NCBI GenBank assembly: GCA_008638375.1
Contig: CM018050.1
Coordinates: 28,983,723 to 29,047,722, forward strand
Direction: 5' to 3'
Length of the DNA: 64,000 bases
DNA from: Nyssa sinensis
Taxonomy: Eukaryota > Streptophyta > Magnoliopsida > Cornales > Nyssaceae
A program made the position numbers and the translations under genes. The notes under the pieces are model-generated. The model ran no database searches and was not told the origin of the DNA. It was given only the letters and a program-made list of their open reading frames with translations. Numbering within the stretch: position 1 is the stretch's first letter; each line of letters opens with the position of its first letter. Positions 21,827 through 32,923 of the stretch are shown piece after piece.

Positions 21827-24800
21827 TGTAAGAACTTGAATTTTTGAAATAAATTTTTTTCTATTATTATTATTACTATTATTATTCGTTTAATTAAAAG
21901 TATGACATGCGTGTATATATTATTTATGTATGTCATGTGTACATATGCATGTTTGTAATTAATATATTTAAATGAGTATATATATATATATATATATCAG
22001 ACGTATGTGTGCCGTGTGCAGTTACGTGTGTGACAGAGTGCTGTGGTGTGTGTGTAGTGTGTGTGTTTACACATACAATATACATATAAAATACAAATTT
22101 GTCAATCCTCTCAATTAATGCAAGGCTGCATTTCAGAAAAGAAACAGTGAAAGGATCAGGCATGCGACTGTTGAGTGTGCAGTGGTGGCGTGAGGGAGTG
22201 AACACACTTGAGTGTATATGAGAGTGTGTTCGTTGGGTAGAGAGAGAAAACAATAGAGAGAGAGAGAGCAAAACAAGAAAAATCAGAAAGTGAGAGGAAG
22301 ACTGTACAACAAAGGTCGTGAGCATTGAGAGGAGTCCGAGGAGTGAACCAAGGAGGAGGAAGAAGGGAGAGGCACTGTCAAAGAGGTAAAAGCTCGCCAC
22401 CCATTATTTTCTCTCTCTAAAACTCTCTATATGCATGATCTATTTTGAGCATGAATACTTATTTAAATGTTGAGACCTTGTAGGGCATATGAAACAGGAT
22501 TAAATGCAAAAAGAATGAACTTAAATGACCCATAAACGAGAGAGAAAAAGGGAGTTGCAGGTCTAGGGTGAGTCTCGGGTCTTGGTGTTTTAGACGCTAA
22601 AGCCACGTTTAAATGATGGGGGATTGTTGGGGTGAGTTGCAGAAAACCCTAGAGTCAAAATGGAGTGAAAAACAGTGGGAAAATTTGTGAAAAAATGGGG
22701 AGAACACAGTTGGCCAGAATCTGGGGGTTTGGCCAGAATAGTTGAGTTGGGCGCGTCAGGAATGGTGGTAGTTGGGGTTTAAAGTGGTCTCGGGAAGTCC
22801 GGGAGTCCCTAGGAATTTTTTTGTGTAAAAATGAGGAGGTCTGGACGTGTAAAACTCGAAAGAAGTGGGGGAGAAACAGTCGCCGTCCGACGACCGTGGA
22901 CGGGAGAGACGACCGGAGGTTGGTCGGGAAATCGGGGGGCGTAGGGGGGGCGACTTGGGCCGTCCCTGTTGGGCTGCTGGTTTGTTTTAATTTGAAAAGG
23001 GTGTGGGCCTAATTTGTCTTAAAAAAAAGGGACTTGGGCCTGCTTAGGTTTTAATAAGAAAAGGGAGGCCTGCTTTGTTTAAAGAAAAAGATTGGGCCTG
23101 TTTGGCCCAACAGTGTTGAACAAATGAAAAGAAAAAGAAAAGAAAAAGGTGGGGGGTATTGCGGCTGCCAGGATTTGAAACGGGGTGGGACGCGTGGGGT
23201 TGAGGCGCGTGAACCGTTTGGACCGGACAATACCATGTCCTTTTTATGCAACGAATAAATATACATATTAAGCTTCATTCAATTTTCCAAATTAAATATA
23301 TTTAATTAAATTAAATATCTCGAAATGCCCCGGAGCCCAAATGAGGCAAGCCTTATATGTTTTCTAACTATTTTGGACCTAATAAGACCAACGGTGAGGT
23401 CCGCGACATGAGGCGAGGTCCCGAAAAAAAAAGACCCGTAGAACCCTTAAAAATTACCAAAATGCCCCTGAGTTAAATTGCAGCCAAACGAACTCTGAAT
23501 TAAGTAAACAAATAGTGAAACTTTATTATTTCGAACATTTCGGACTCAACCATGGAGTCCGATTTGTGAGGAGAGGTCTCGGGAAATGGGAACCCGTAAA
23601 ATTACAAAATGACCATTTTGCCCTTTTAAGCTCGGATGTCCAAATTGAATTCCACGAAAGCCTAAACCTATTTTCTTCGACGTTCCGGACTCAACAGTAG
23701 AGTTTAAGTTGGCAAATTAGAAACTCATAAAATAAAGACATAAAATTTGTTGAATAGCATAATTCAAATAGCAATTGAACTAAGTTATGTTTCATGATTT
23801 TAGGAACACGGAAAGGCAAGGAGAAGGTGATCTGACCTTCTGCATTATTACTGTTAGTTCCACTACACCACGAGTACGACTCCTTAGGGTTGAGACAACC
23901 CGTCAGGTATGGTGTATTGTGCTAAGTAAGGAATGGAATTAAGTTTAGGAATGATTTGCATGTCGATTGATTGAATCATATGTTTACTTGTTTAACGTCA
24001 GAAAATCACATAAGGAATATTACTTTAAAAGGAAACCTTGAGTTGATTGTTTATGTTACTCATGTACTTCTTGCTGCTCCATGGGGATATAGTTTATTCT
24101 ATGTGTTGGGTTGTGCGTGATTTATATTTTTGGGGAGTTGTTAAGATTGTGAACACATGGCTTGAGTATGTATTTCTATTGATCATGTATTGCATACATT
24201 CATGTGGAAAAAATGTTTTGTTATTCAGATGTTGTGATTGCTTTAAGTGGAATACATTAATTAAAGGCATGCTCTATGTGTTGGTAAAAATTGCTTATTT
24301 GAGATTGTATTGTTGCATGATGGAATTAAAGTATGTTGGTATAGTGTGATGCATTGAAAGCATAGTATGGGTTGAGCACGTGGTGCTAAATATGGTACTC
24401 AGCTTCCATCGGTTGTGTTCCGAAAACGAGACATGGTACTCAGCTTCCATCGGATATGTTCCGAAAACGAGATATGGTACTCAGCTTCCATCGAATGTGT
24501 TCCGAAAACGAGATATGGTACTCAGCTTCCATCGGATGTGTTCCGAAAACGAGATATGGTACTCAACTTCCATCGGATGTGTTCCGAAAACGAGACATGG
24601 ACATGACATGGAGTTGACCTGGACATAGCATAGAGTTGACATGGTTGTAGCATAGAGTTGAAGCATAGAGTTGACATGGTTGTGGCATAGAGTTGACATG
24701 GTTGTGGCATAGAATTGGCATGGTTGTGGCGTTGAGTTGTGTGGGTGTTTCATAGGCATATTCACTACATTGCATGGATAACTTCGATGTTATGTAGATT

Positions 24801-25396
24801 ATTGTTATTACATGGTATGAATGATTTGGAAGGCGTGTGGACTATTGTTATCACATTGCATAGATGATATTGAATAACATGTAGATATAACTGTACACTT
24901 GCACCTGCCACGCCTTAGATCATGTTAATGAGTTGGATGACATGTAGAATATTGCTGGTACATTGCATGCATGATGTTGAATGCCATGTAGATATAATTG
25001 TACACTTGCACATGCCACGCCCTTGATTTTGTTCCTTGCATTAGCATTACATCATACCAGCAGTTGAGCTGACCCATACGTGGGATGACTTTCCACAGAT
25101 GACGCTCCCGGCACTCGAGACTTGAGGAAATCTTACAGAGTGGAGGAGACAGGAGCTTAGGATGATCTTGATCCTTGGGAGCATATTTCGAGATGTATTG
25201 ATATTGTATAAGGGCTTAAGCCCGAATGACATGTTGAATATTTTTTTTTTTATCGTGCTTTAAATGGATGTACATTGAAGGAAATGAATGTAAGTTTGGG
25301 TTGAATCTGTTAGGTTGTCTTTTATTTATTTATTATTTTATTTTCCTTTCGTCTCTTCAGTCGTGCCACGGGTTCGCTGGAATTCGGGGCGTGACA
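21827..25396 (+). mobile_element. solo LTR of the gypsy family, B subtype, copy B1, nested in A3
   Basis: It starts TGTAAGAACTTG and ends GGGGCGTGACA, flanked by an exact 5-bp target duplication AATGC (21822-21826 and 25397-25401). It is 3570 bp, in orientation opposite to its A3 host. The first 600 bp hold AT, GT and GA microsatellites. The middle carries the phrases GGTGAGGTCCGCGACATGAGG and AAATGACCATTTTGCCCTT. The last 1.5 kb is homologous to the A copies read on the other strand (TATTGTGCTAAGTAAGGAATGG, CAGCAGTTGAGCTGACCC). The many short ORFs inside are by-products of repeats. Confidence 0.92.
24392..24596 (+). repeat. five 41-bp tandem units in B1
   Basis: Units start at 24392, 24433, 24474, 24515 and 24556, each ATGGTACTCA...TTCCGAAAACGAGA, with only a few substitutions between them. 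The other LTR copies hold one to five units of a related module at the same relative position. Confidence 0.95.
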
Positions 25397-26808
25397 AATG
25401 CAATGGCAATATGCATGACACACACATGCAACTCTATGCCACACCCATGTCTCGCTTCACAGTCCTTCCCCATTGGAACGCAAGTACCAATCGTATGTCT
25501 CGCTTCACGGTCCATCCCCGTTAGATCGCGAATACCATGGCCAATTTTGAGTTTTTCTCTATAGGATCTACACCCTCATAATGCATAGCACCAAAGTGCT
25601 CAACACACGCCATGTTTTCAAAGATTCACGTATGCCAAGATGCCTTGATTTTTCTACACAATTTCAATGAGGTATTTATCAAACACATGGGGTATGCCTT
25701 AAATAATGCATCATACATAAAGCAAACTATAACTTTTAAACAACAAAACTTTGTCTACATGAACTTAGCATATAATCCACTCAATTATACATATAATCAT
25801 GTTACATTTTCACAATTTAAACAAATTCTCAAAGATTACACAAGTACACAAAGTACCAATACATTAAGCAACTATAATTTTCAAACTACAAGACTTTTTC
25901 TACATGAACATAAGTTAGAATGCAATGAATTATACATATATTCAAGTTATATGTTCATCATTTCACCAAATTCTCAAAGAATACATAAGTATGCAAAGTA
26001 TCAACCCTAGGTTTTCAAAGGAACTATATGTTAGGTGATTTTCTAACAACAAGTAAGCGTGTAGGTCATACAATCAACATAGAAAAACATTCCTAAACTT
26101 AACTCTATTCTTTACTTAGTAAAATATCATACCTAAAAGGGTTTTCCTCAATCCTATGGAGTTGTGCTCAGTGTGCAGTTGAACCAATCAGTAAGAATGT
26201 AGCCCTTGATGTAGGGAACAACTTCCTAGAAGAAAGTCTTGTGAAATTCCAAGGCTAGAGATAAGTTTTAGAAGGTAGAAATTTGGAAAACCTAGGTTTT
26301 TCTCACCTTTTCTCTCCATGCACGACTTGCTGCTCATTCTCAGACCCATTTTTGATAATTTTATCTCTCAAGGGCTGTATTTATACTAAAGGGGCTAAGG
26401 GGTGAAAAGACCCTTTTGCCCTTACTGAGTCGCGGGACCCCGTTACACTACAACTCGTCCTGAAATGCCTTAATTCGACATTCTGCTTTAACCAAAGATC
26501 TTAAAATTATTTTAAATAACATTTTTTCAAAAAATTTATTTTCTCCTATTGGCGGTTGCGGCCGGGCCCACCTGGGATGCCTTTTTTGGTCCATTTTTTA
26601 AATTATCTTCGATTAGGCTCAAATTCTCATAGGAGGTGTATTTTAATATTATAAGCATATTTTCCTTCTATGGAATACTCAAATTATGCTTATAAACATG
26701 ACTTATGTCTAAATGATGCATGTCTAGTGCCTTACTGGTAAATAGTACATGAATAGTGCCATACCGGCAAAAACGAAAAATTTATCTTGATTTTTTCAGA
26801 TCTTTAAA

Positions 26809-27949
26809 AGACCCCCTTGGCCATTATTTTAAAGAGACTTTTCTTGAGTAAGAAAATGTTGCCATAATACTTTCATACATAATTCATATCTCATACTCTT
26901 ACTTACAAGCTTCAAGTCTCCAAGGCATATACTAGCAACCTCTAGGCTTTTGACATTGTAAAGACCATTTATCCAAGAGGAAGCTCTGCCCAAGTGCCGA
27001 CATTGCATTGAAGTTCATAAAGAACACCATTGGTTGTTGCTACTTTCTTATTATGTTAAGTCTTAAATTGTGACAAGGTGCTCTCTCTAACCCTCTTTTT
27101 CCATCCTATGCTTTAAAGGTATTTAGGTAGGTTTCCACCTATGGGATAGAAGGAAATAAAAAGATAAACTCTTGATTCTTTTCAAATACTCTTTTTCAAA
27201 ACTCCTAATCTTTTAAAAGGTTTGATCTTCTTGAAATCCTACTTCCCTCAATTTGGATTCTTTTTTACAAGCCACATGAAACATAGGATGCAAGCTCGGT
27301 TTATCATATTTTATCACTGTTAATAGAAGTGCGTGAATTGGGAAAACTATATAAGCTTTGATTCCATACTCAAGTGAATACGTATGAAGCCTTTAGACCC
27401 AAGTCCAAATCCCCTTTCCCATCATCTCGTTTATTTTATTTCTGTTCTTCTTATACTTGTTTCATTTTTATCATGAAATTTTATGTCTCTTCTTCTACTC
27501 TTTCTTCTATTTCATTTATTCATAAAATAGCCTTGTAAACTGACATAGAGCCCAATCCATTTGGAATGAGCGAAATGAGTGCCTAACACTTTCTTGTTTT
27601 GTACCTTAGTCTTCGAATCTTTTTTTTTTTTGTTGCAATCATAAGATTGGTTCCTTATATTTTTATTATTAATCAAGTTGTAAACTATGTTTTGTAGAAT
27701 CTAAAATGTAACTAGGAACAAAGTGATGCAATTTTTGCTTGTCCTATTTGCATGTATTCTTTTATTGGTTATAATAGGTTTGCTAATTTAATTTCCTAAA
27801 ATGAGCTGGAAACTCCTCTTTAACCATACACGTTAAGGGCCAACTATCAAGGGGTCCTTATATGGCTTCATATATTTGGGAAAATTTCCACAAAGAGATA
27901 AACCTTATATGGTTTATCTCTTTATTCTTAGTGTTTTTTGGTTTACCAA
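26809..27949. other. AT-rich stretch, possible decayed copia pol, no readable gene
   Basis: It lies on the pol side of a minus-strand SIRE-like gag relic, so it may be decayed pol, but I could not read protease, integrase or RT motifs. A short poly-T tract lies at about 27619-27631. Confidence 0.35.
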
Positions 27950-28560
27950 ATTTATCTAGAATGGTTATTTGAGCACTAATGTTGTTATCTTCTTTGACAC
28001 AATTCTCACTATGTGTATTTGATTTCCTAATCCACACTATCTTAGATTTAATCGTTATCCTTTCTAGTCTAACCTATCTTAATTGACTTGGACGAGAATC
28101 CTTGTCTAGTTTCATCTCTATTAAAATCTAAAGTCTTGATCTTATCCTGAGCTAAATTTTTCTAACAATATGTTCTTTTTTAACATTGAAACTCGTCTTA
28201 TTACTAGTAAAACTACGACTTCTTAGTTTGTGACATTTAAGTCTAATATGTCCTTCCATTCTATAATGATGACAAATAGAATGAATTTTCATTGTTATTT
28301 CCACCATTGAAAGAAATAAGGTCTAATTGTCTTGGAAGACGTAGCCTTAGTGTCCTAATGCCATATTTTTCATCATAGGCAGCGTCCACCCATCCTTTAT
28401 AGCCATCTAAGCCTTTTCATCTAAAGATTATGGCAAAATTCTCATACGAGTTTTTCAAGAATCATAATTTGATCAATTAAATATTGGGGCATGTTTTATG
28501 AATTTTTTAGAGGTCATAATTAATTTTAGGTATGAAATTAAATTTCTATAAAAAAAAAAT
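27950..28560 (-). pseudogene. decayed SIRE-like copia gag with mutated zinc knuckle
   Basis: Minus-strand reading gives a nucleocapsid knuckle at 28233-28274, C-HH-Y-RMEG-H-IRLK-C. This is the CX2CX4HX4C pattern with the second Cys replaced by Tyr, flanked by HKLR as in SIRE/Maximus gag proteins. Further downstream the phrase VWIRKSN (about 28030) matches the conserved spacer before the protease in that lineage. The knuckle would bind element RNA during packaging. Multiple stops and frame changes surround it. The SIRE assignment is from motif style only. Confidence 0.55.
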
Positions 28561-28572
28561 GCACTGATACCA
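28561..28572 (-). other. probable primer binding site of the SIRE-like copia
   Basis: GCACTGATACCA on +, TGGTATCAGTGC on the element strand, which matches the tRNA-iMet PBS at 11 of 12 bases. It lies upstream of the gag relic in element orientation, as expected. Confidence 0.65.
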
Positions 28573-29912
28573 GTTGATGTGAATTTAGACTAATAACTAA
28601 TTAATAAAAAATATTTATTATCCTTTAGAATTCACATAGATAGTCCCAAATTATTTCTTTAACTAATTAATCAAATTAATTAGACATGAATCGTAGAACT
28701 TGTTGCCTAAATATTTACCCTGGGGGAGTGAACATGGTATTTAGCAAATATTGAAAACTTTTACAAACTTTAAAGATATATGTAAGAAATGCACAAGTTT
28801 GTAAAAGAGTATAAGAGAGAAAGAGAGAGAGAGAGAGAGAGAGCAAATACGACGATTTTTTTCAAAATTCGAAAAACTTCCTACGTTCTCGACTCAAGCA
28901 TCCCCACTTGAGTTTTTTCACTATCATGATCTCCTTGCATGTGGAGATCAAACCTTTACAACAAGAGCTCTTAATTCTTTGCCCAACAAAATATACCATT
29001 TTGCCTCACTTGGGTAGCACCTACCCGTAAATCTCACTGCAATAAGAAGATCCAAAGTTTGTTTACCAACAAGCACTCTTTTCAAAAGTAGATTGATATA
29101 ATATATGTTCACTCTCTATAGATAGATCTAGTGTAAGCTCATAGTATTTATGATGAGTAGAACTTTTAAAACTAGATTTTCAATGGTTAGATCTAAAGTC
29201 AAAAATAGAGATGTAGAAGTGTAAGCTTGTAAGGAGATAGCATAAATGCTTTAAAGAACCTTTATTTATAGCTATCAAATGAATATGGTCATTATATTTC
29301 AAAATAGAGTTGTTCTTCCCTTTTTTGTCTGTTCAAAATTTGAATTTCGAAGTGTCGGATCAACAAATTCAATTGACTAAATCATCAACCAATCGACTAG
29401 ACCAAGATCTAGTCAACTGATCAGATCAACTGATTTATCTAGAGGGTTTGAAATTTAATTATTAAAAAACAATCAGTCAATTGATTCTTAGGATTAGTTG
29501 ACTGGTTCTGATATACACTGTTTTACCCTTTAAAAGTTAGTCGACTGAGTCTTTTTAAAAGGTCAGTTATGTTAAACAGAATGTTCAGGCTATGTTCTCA
29601 AAAAGGCCATTTAGTTGACTGGTTCTATGAACTGATCAACTGGTTTGTTCAGTGTAAAAATAAGTCTTAAGAATCAATTGACTAGTTCTTAGAACTAGTT
29701 AACTGGTTTCGACAGAAAGTGTCCTTTTCCTTTTTTTTACAGTGCATTGTTTTCAAGACCTTTTGATCTTTCAGAACTTGAAGTGTGGTGATGTGTTGTT
29801 TTGAAAAATTATTTTATAATTTTTTCTTCGTTGGTCATTTTAAATAGTAAGAACTTATAACCAATTATCAATCTAATTTTATATCACTCAAAACCCAAAA
29901 TAAGGAAAATAA
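28573..29912 (-). repeat. probable LTR of the SIRE-like copia (about 1.3 kb)
   Basis: The left end is set by the PBS. The right end is taken where AAATAAAAAG meets TCTTCTCTTGACTTGACTTGATTCC, a junction closely resembling the 3' LTR/PPT junction of copia-1 (AAATAAAAAA, then TCTCCACCTTGACTTGTATTCCC). It includes a GA microsatellite (about 28816-28844) and a cluster of GTCAACTGGTT motifs. Having a PBS on one side and a PPT-like tract on the other would mean two tandem elements shared this LTR, or that one of the two landmarks is fortuitous. Confidence 0.45.
29350..29715. repeat. cluster of AGTCAACTGGTTC-like motifs
   Basis: Around ten copies of a motif near (A/G)TCAACTGGTT(C) or its reverse complement (CAATTGACTAGTTC, GTTGACTGGTTCTG, GATCAACTGGTTTG and similar) within about 365 bp. 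It lies inside the probable SIRE-like LTR. Confidence 0.7.
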
Positions 29913-31352
29913 AAAGTCTTCTCTTGACTTGACTTGATTCCTTGGGCATGAGTATACCCATTTACTTGAATCATCATGAGAGCATTTCACTTGATTTGAT
30001 TTCAGTTTTGAAGCATGCACTTACATGGAATTCTTAAACTTAATGGACTTTGTCATTTCTTTGTTGACAATTCTTTGATCTAGATGACCTATTTACATTG
30101 TCACTACAATAAAATATTAGTCTACATAGACAATGCCTTATTATAATCAAAATTATTAAGATGCCCTTAGTTGAAAACCCTTAGTTGAAAACCCTTAGCG
30201 CTAACAGAACTTAAGTGGTAAACTAAGTATTCTTGTAGAAATTAGTTTAGATTACTAATTGATTCTATGTCCAAGTGCTTCAATTAAAGCATTGCAATAA
30301 TATAAAAAGTATAAATAAAATAAAGCACAATCCCACCAAAAGAGAAACACAAAATATATAGTGGAAAACCCCATAAGGGAAAGAATAACCCACTCTATTA
30401 TTAGAGAACAATCGACTAATAATTAATCCAGTTACTAGACATAAAACTTACAACCATGATTGCTGACCTGCCATGATGTCTGGTAGTTTACTGGTAGTTA
30501 ATCAACCTCGTTGTCCATTCTTGTTTACTACACCACCACCTTATTCTGATCACAATCCGCCTCCACAAATCCACACTACCTAGTTCACAACTCCATGTTC
30601 AGACATCTAGATATATGTTCTAAAATCTCTTTTATGAAAACTTATAATTAACACTATGAAAAAAACTCTATGGGAACCCACTCTCTAGAATCAGTATCAA
30701 ATTTTCAAGGATTCAATTAGTACCAATAGTTCTTTATATGCATGAAAAATATGCCCTCTACAATGTTAATCCCCATGTATTCTATAAGAAAAAATTATCA
30801 CAGATAAGCTTCTATTAACCCTAATTACATTCGGATTAAAGAACCCAATAAGATTCTTAGAAATCATCACATACGTTTGGACGATCAGGACATGTGCTCG
30901 GATGATGATCCGTTTGGACGATCCTCAAGACAAATTCAAATGGTTGAGGTATTGGATTTTCAAATTCGATTCTATTCAATTTAAAAATACTCCAAGTACC
31001 TAATGGACATTCTAACAGCATACCTCAGGTCTTTTTTTAGTCTATAGTCAATTAAAAAAAATACCTAGGACATGTGAATAATTAAATGAAAGTCCCTATG
31101 AAAATAGTTTAGTGAAAGATTAAATGCATACACATTTTATAAATGCGCTTAATTATGTATGCATGTTCTGCACTTAATAATTATTGATTCAATACGTAGA
31201 TTTTTTAAATGAATTGTTGGTACATAACTTAGAGAAATTTTTTTACAGTTGTTCAAAATACAAATTTTTCTAACACATGCATAAATTTTTAGAAAAAATA
31301 AAAAATAAAATAAAAAGTAAGTACTTATGGTGGGAGAGATGGTAGTGACATT
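29913..31352. other. repeat-derived DNA with LTR-like fragments, no gene
   Basis: The phrase ATATAGTGGAAAACCCC (about 30355-30372) is typical of copia LTR U5 regions, and GGACATTCTAACA ending near 31018 reads TGTTAGAATGTCC on the minus strand, a usual copia LTR start. I could not find a matching second end or target duplication. It also holds a short direct repeat of CCTTAGTTGAAAAC (30164-30197). Confidence 0.35.
30102..30238. mobile_element. possible CACTA-type MITE (about 137 bp)
   Basis: The left end is CACTACAATAAAATATTAG. The right end CTAAGTATTCTTGTAG is its imperfect reverse complement over about 16 bp. CACTACAA is the usual terminus of CACTA transposons. The outermost TG of the right end is missing and no 3-bp target duplication is clear, so this is tentative. 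Confidence 0.3.
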
Positions 31353-31617
31353 TGTTGGATTGTCTCATATCGTTCGTTTCTCGCTCCTCTGGTTTATATA
31401 TAAGGGCCCTCTCTCCCTCTCCTTATTACCTGGGTTTTAAGGAGCTAAAACCTTGAGCTAGAGGAGTTGGGGCCGTTCACCTGGTTTTCCTCCGCGGGTA
31501 ATGTAGTTCAAGTGGCGTGTTGGATTGTCTCACATCGCCCGTCTCTATCTCCTTTAGTCTATATATAAGGACCCTCTCTCCCTCTCCTTAATACCTGGAT
31601 TTTAAGGAGCTAATTTA
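31353..31617 (+). repeat. tandemly duplicated TATA-containing module
   Basis: Two copies of about 100 bp start at 31353 and 31518, 165 bp apart: TGTTGGATTGTCTCA-ATCG, then TATATATAAGG, then CCCTCTCTCCCTCTCCTTA, then TACCTGG-TTTTAAGGAGCTAA. Each carries a TATATATAAGG box. Start and layout recall the LTRs of small TRIM-type retroelements with a 65-bp interior, but I see no PBS TGGTATCAGAGC or PPT between the copies. Confidence 0.65.
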
Positions 31618-32386
31618 GAGTTGAGCCTTCAATTTCAACAACATCAAATAGAGAAGGTTCGGTGTTGGCGAGATGGTGATGATGAGTAATGCTACATATT
31701 TCTAATTTTTATCTCCATTTGTATTCTTAGTTCACTATTTAAAAAAATAAAATAAAATAAAATTTCAAAAATATGGTTACATGAAAGTAAATAGAATGAT
31801 TTTCATTTGAGCACAACCGTAACTGAATAAGTTCATTTTAAAATGTTGATCCTATGACTATACATTTGGTTTGGAATTTTCAAATAGAGTTTGATTATTA
31901 TGCAAAAAATTATTATAATTAATATTTAAATAATTTGACAAAAAATCTGTTTAGTTGTTACATACTAGCAAAGTAGTCTCTTTTTATTAAATTTCGAATT
32001 CATATTCTTACCTATTTAGAAAATTAGCTTGAAACTTGATTACCATTTAGTTGATTTTTTTGACTGATCAATTATAAAATAATCATTTTTATTGGATCAG
32101 CTAAACTAGATTTCTCAAATAAAAAATTATTTAATCACTTTTATTAATTAAATCAAAAATAATTTAAACCAAGCATAAACTAAAGTAAGTTCCGATATAA
32201 GTTGACTTATTTTTTTAGAGTTGTTTCATAATTTTGAAAGAGAAACATTTAAAATCTAGGGCTTATGGCTTACAACAAATTGCAAATCATAATCATGGTG
32301 ACATAGTGTGCGCATGCATGGTTCTAAAATGGTCAAATCAATACCTAATGTTTTCTATTCATTATATAAAGCAAGCGTGAGACTTT

Positions 32387-32389
<3 letters not shown>

Positions 32390-32418
<29 letters not shown>
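32390..32418. repeat. (AT)n microsatellite
   Basis: An AT dinucleotide run about 260 bp upstream of the second small gene. Confidence 0.95.
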
Positions 32419-32422
<4 letters not shown>

Positions 32423-32574
32423 CATTAATTAGGATGGCATACAGGCCGAATATACTGGGAATCAGAACCGAACCCACAAAACACAAAAAGTCTCATTTGT
32501 TTAATCAATTCCACAATATCATGCTCAACAATGTCTTGAAGCCCAAACCATGACTTTTCAGTCCCTTTACGGCT

Positions 32575-32587
32575 CTATATATATATG
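32575..32587 (+). promoter_or_regulatory. TATA-like box for the small gene at 32675
   Basis: CTATATATATATG about 100 bp before the ATG, the same distance as in the paralogue at 6765. It implies a leader of about 65-70 nt. Confidence 0.5.
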
Positions 32588-32674
32588 TGAAGAGCAAATG
32601 GTGCTTAGACATACCCCAGAAGGCTTTAGATTTTCCTCTCTGACTGTTTACTTGCAGATTCTTTTGGAGCATCA

Positions 32675-32923
32675 ATGGCTGGCCTTCAATACAACTTCTT
32701 CCCAACCGATTTCTTCTTCCCTCCTCAACAATCTGTGAATAAGGACGGCACTCGTCCACAAGTTCTTCCGGTGAAGACCCGAAAGAGAGATGAGACCGAT
32801 GATGGTGAAGTATCCAAAACCATAATTCAACATGACAACAGCGACAAAGATTTGAAAGTTACTCTTTCCGCTTCACCAGCCTTGGTTCCCATTGAAAAGA
32901 AAAATCAAGGTGGATCTTTCTAA
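32675..32923 (+). CDS. small conserved plant-type protein, 82 aa (family member 2)
   Basis: A single-exon ORF in the context ATCA-ATGG. The N-terminus MAGLQYNFFPTDFFFP differs from the 6765 copy at only two of 16 positions. SVNKD and QVLPVKTRKRDETDD follow, matching the paralogue's blocks at the same spacing. From residue 44 on the sequence is unrelated in detail but similar in style: hydrophilic, with Ser/Ala near the end (TLSASPALVP) and a basic tail ending GGSF. It has no signal peptide, helix pair or known catalytic motif. It lacks the Asp-His repeat of copy 1. The pattern of a fixed N-terminus and free C-terminus suggests a short binding motif followed by a disordered tail. Function and expression are not known to me. 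Confidence 0.75.
   Translation: MAGLQYNFFPTDFFFPPQQSVNKDGTRPQVLPVKTRKRDETDDGEVSKTIIQHDNSDKDLKVTLSASPALVPIEKKNQGGSF

Larger units (their letters stand above)
20496..26808 (-). mobile_element. gypsy-family LTR, A subtype, copy A3, split by B1
   Basis: It starts TGTCACGCCCTGAATTT at 20496 and runs to 21826, then resumes at 25397 after the inserted B1 LTR and ends around 26808 (CAGATCTTTAAA, a mutated form of the usual CAGATCTCTACA). The two halves join seamlessly (CAATGC, then AATGGCAATATGC) when compared with A1 and A2. Net length without B1 is about 2.74 kb. No clear target duplication remains (ATACT left, AGACC right). A purine-rich tract on the minus strand just outside (about 26809-26820, AAGGGGGTCT) leaves open that this was the 3' LTR of a longer element. 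Confidence 0.85.

Noticed and set aside
21933..22400. 155-aa open frame on - with Ser, His and Thr repeats
   Set aside because: Produced by the GT, AT and GA microsatellites at the start of LTR B1. The same happens in B2 and B3 (50612-50896, 51225-51781).
24392..24596. CRISPR-like array
   Set aside because: Units are contiguous with no unique spacers, and the context is a eukaryotic LTR.
24380..24775. Overlapping repetitive frames (Cys-Ser-Glu-Asn type repeats)
   Set aside because: Translations of the five 41-bp tandem units in LTR B1, present in several frames at once.
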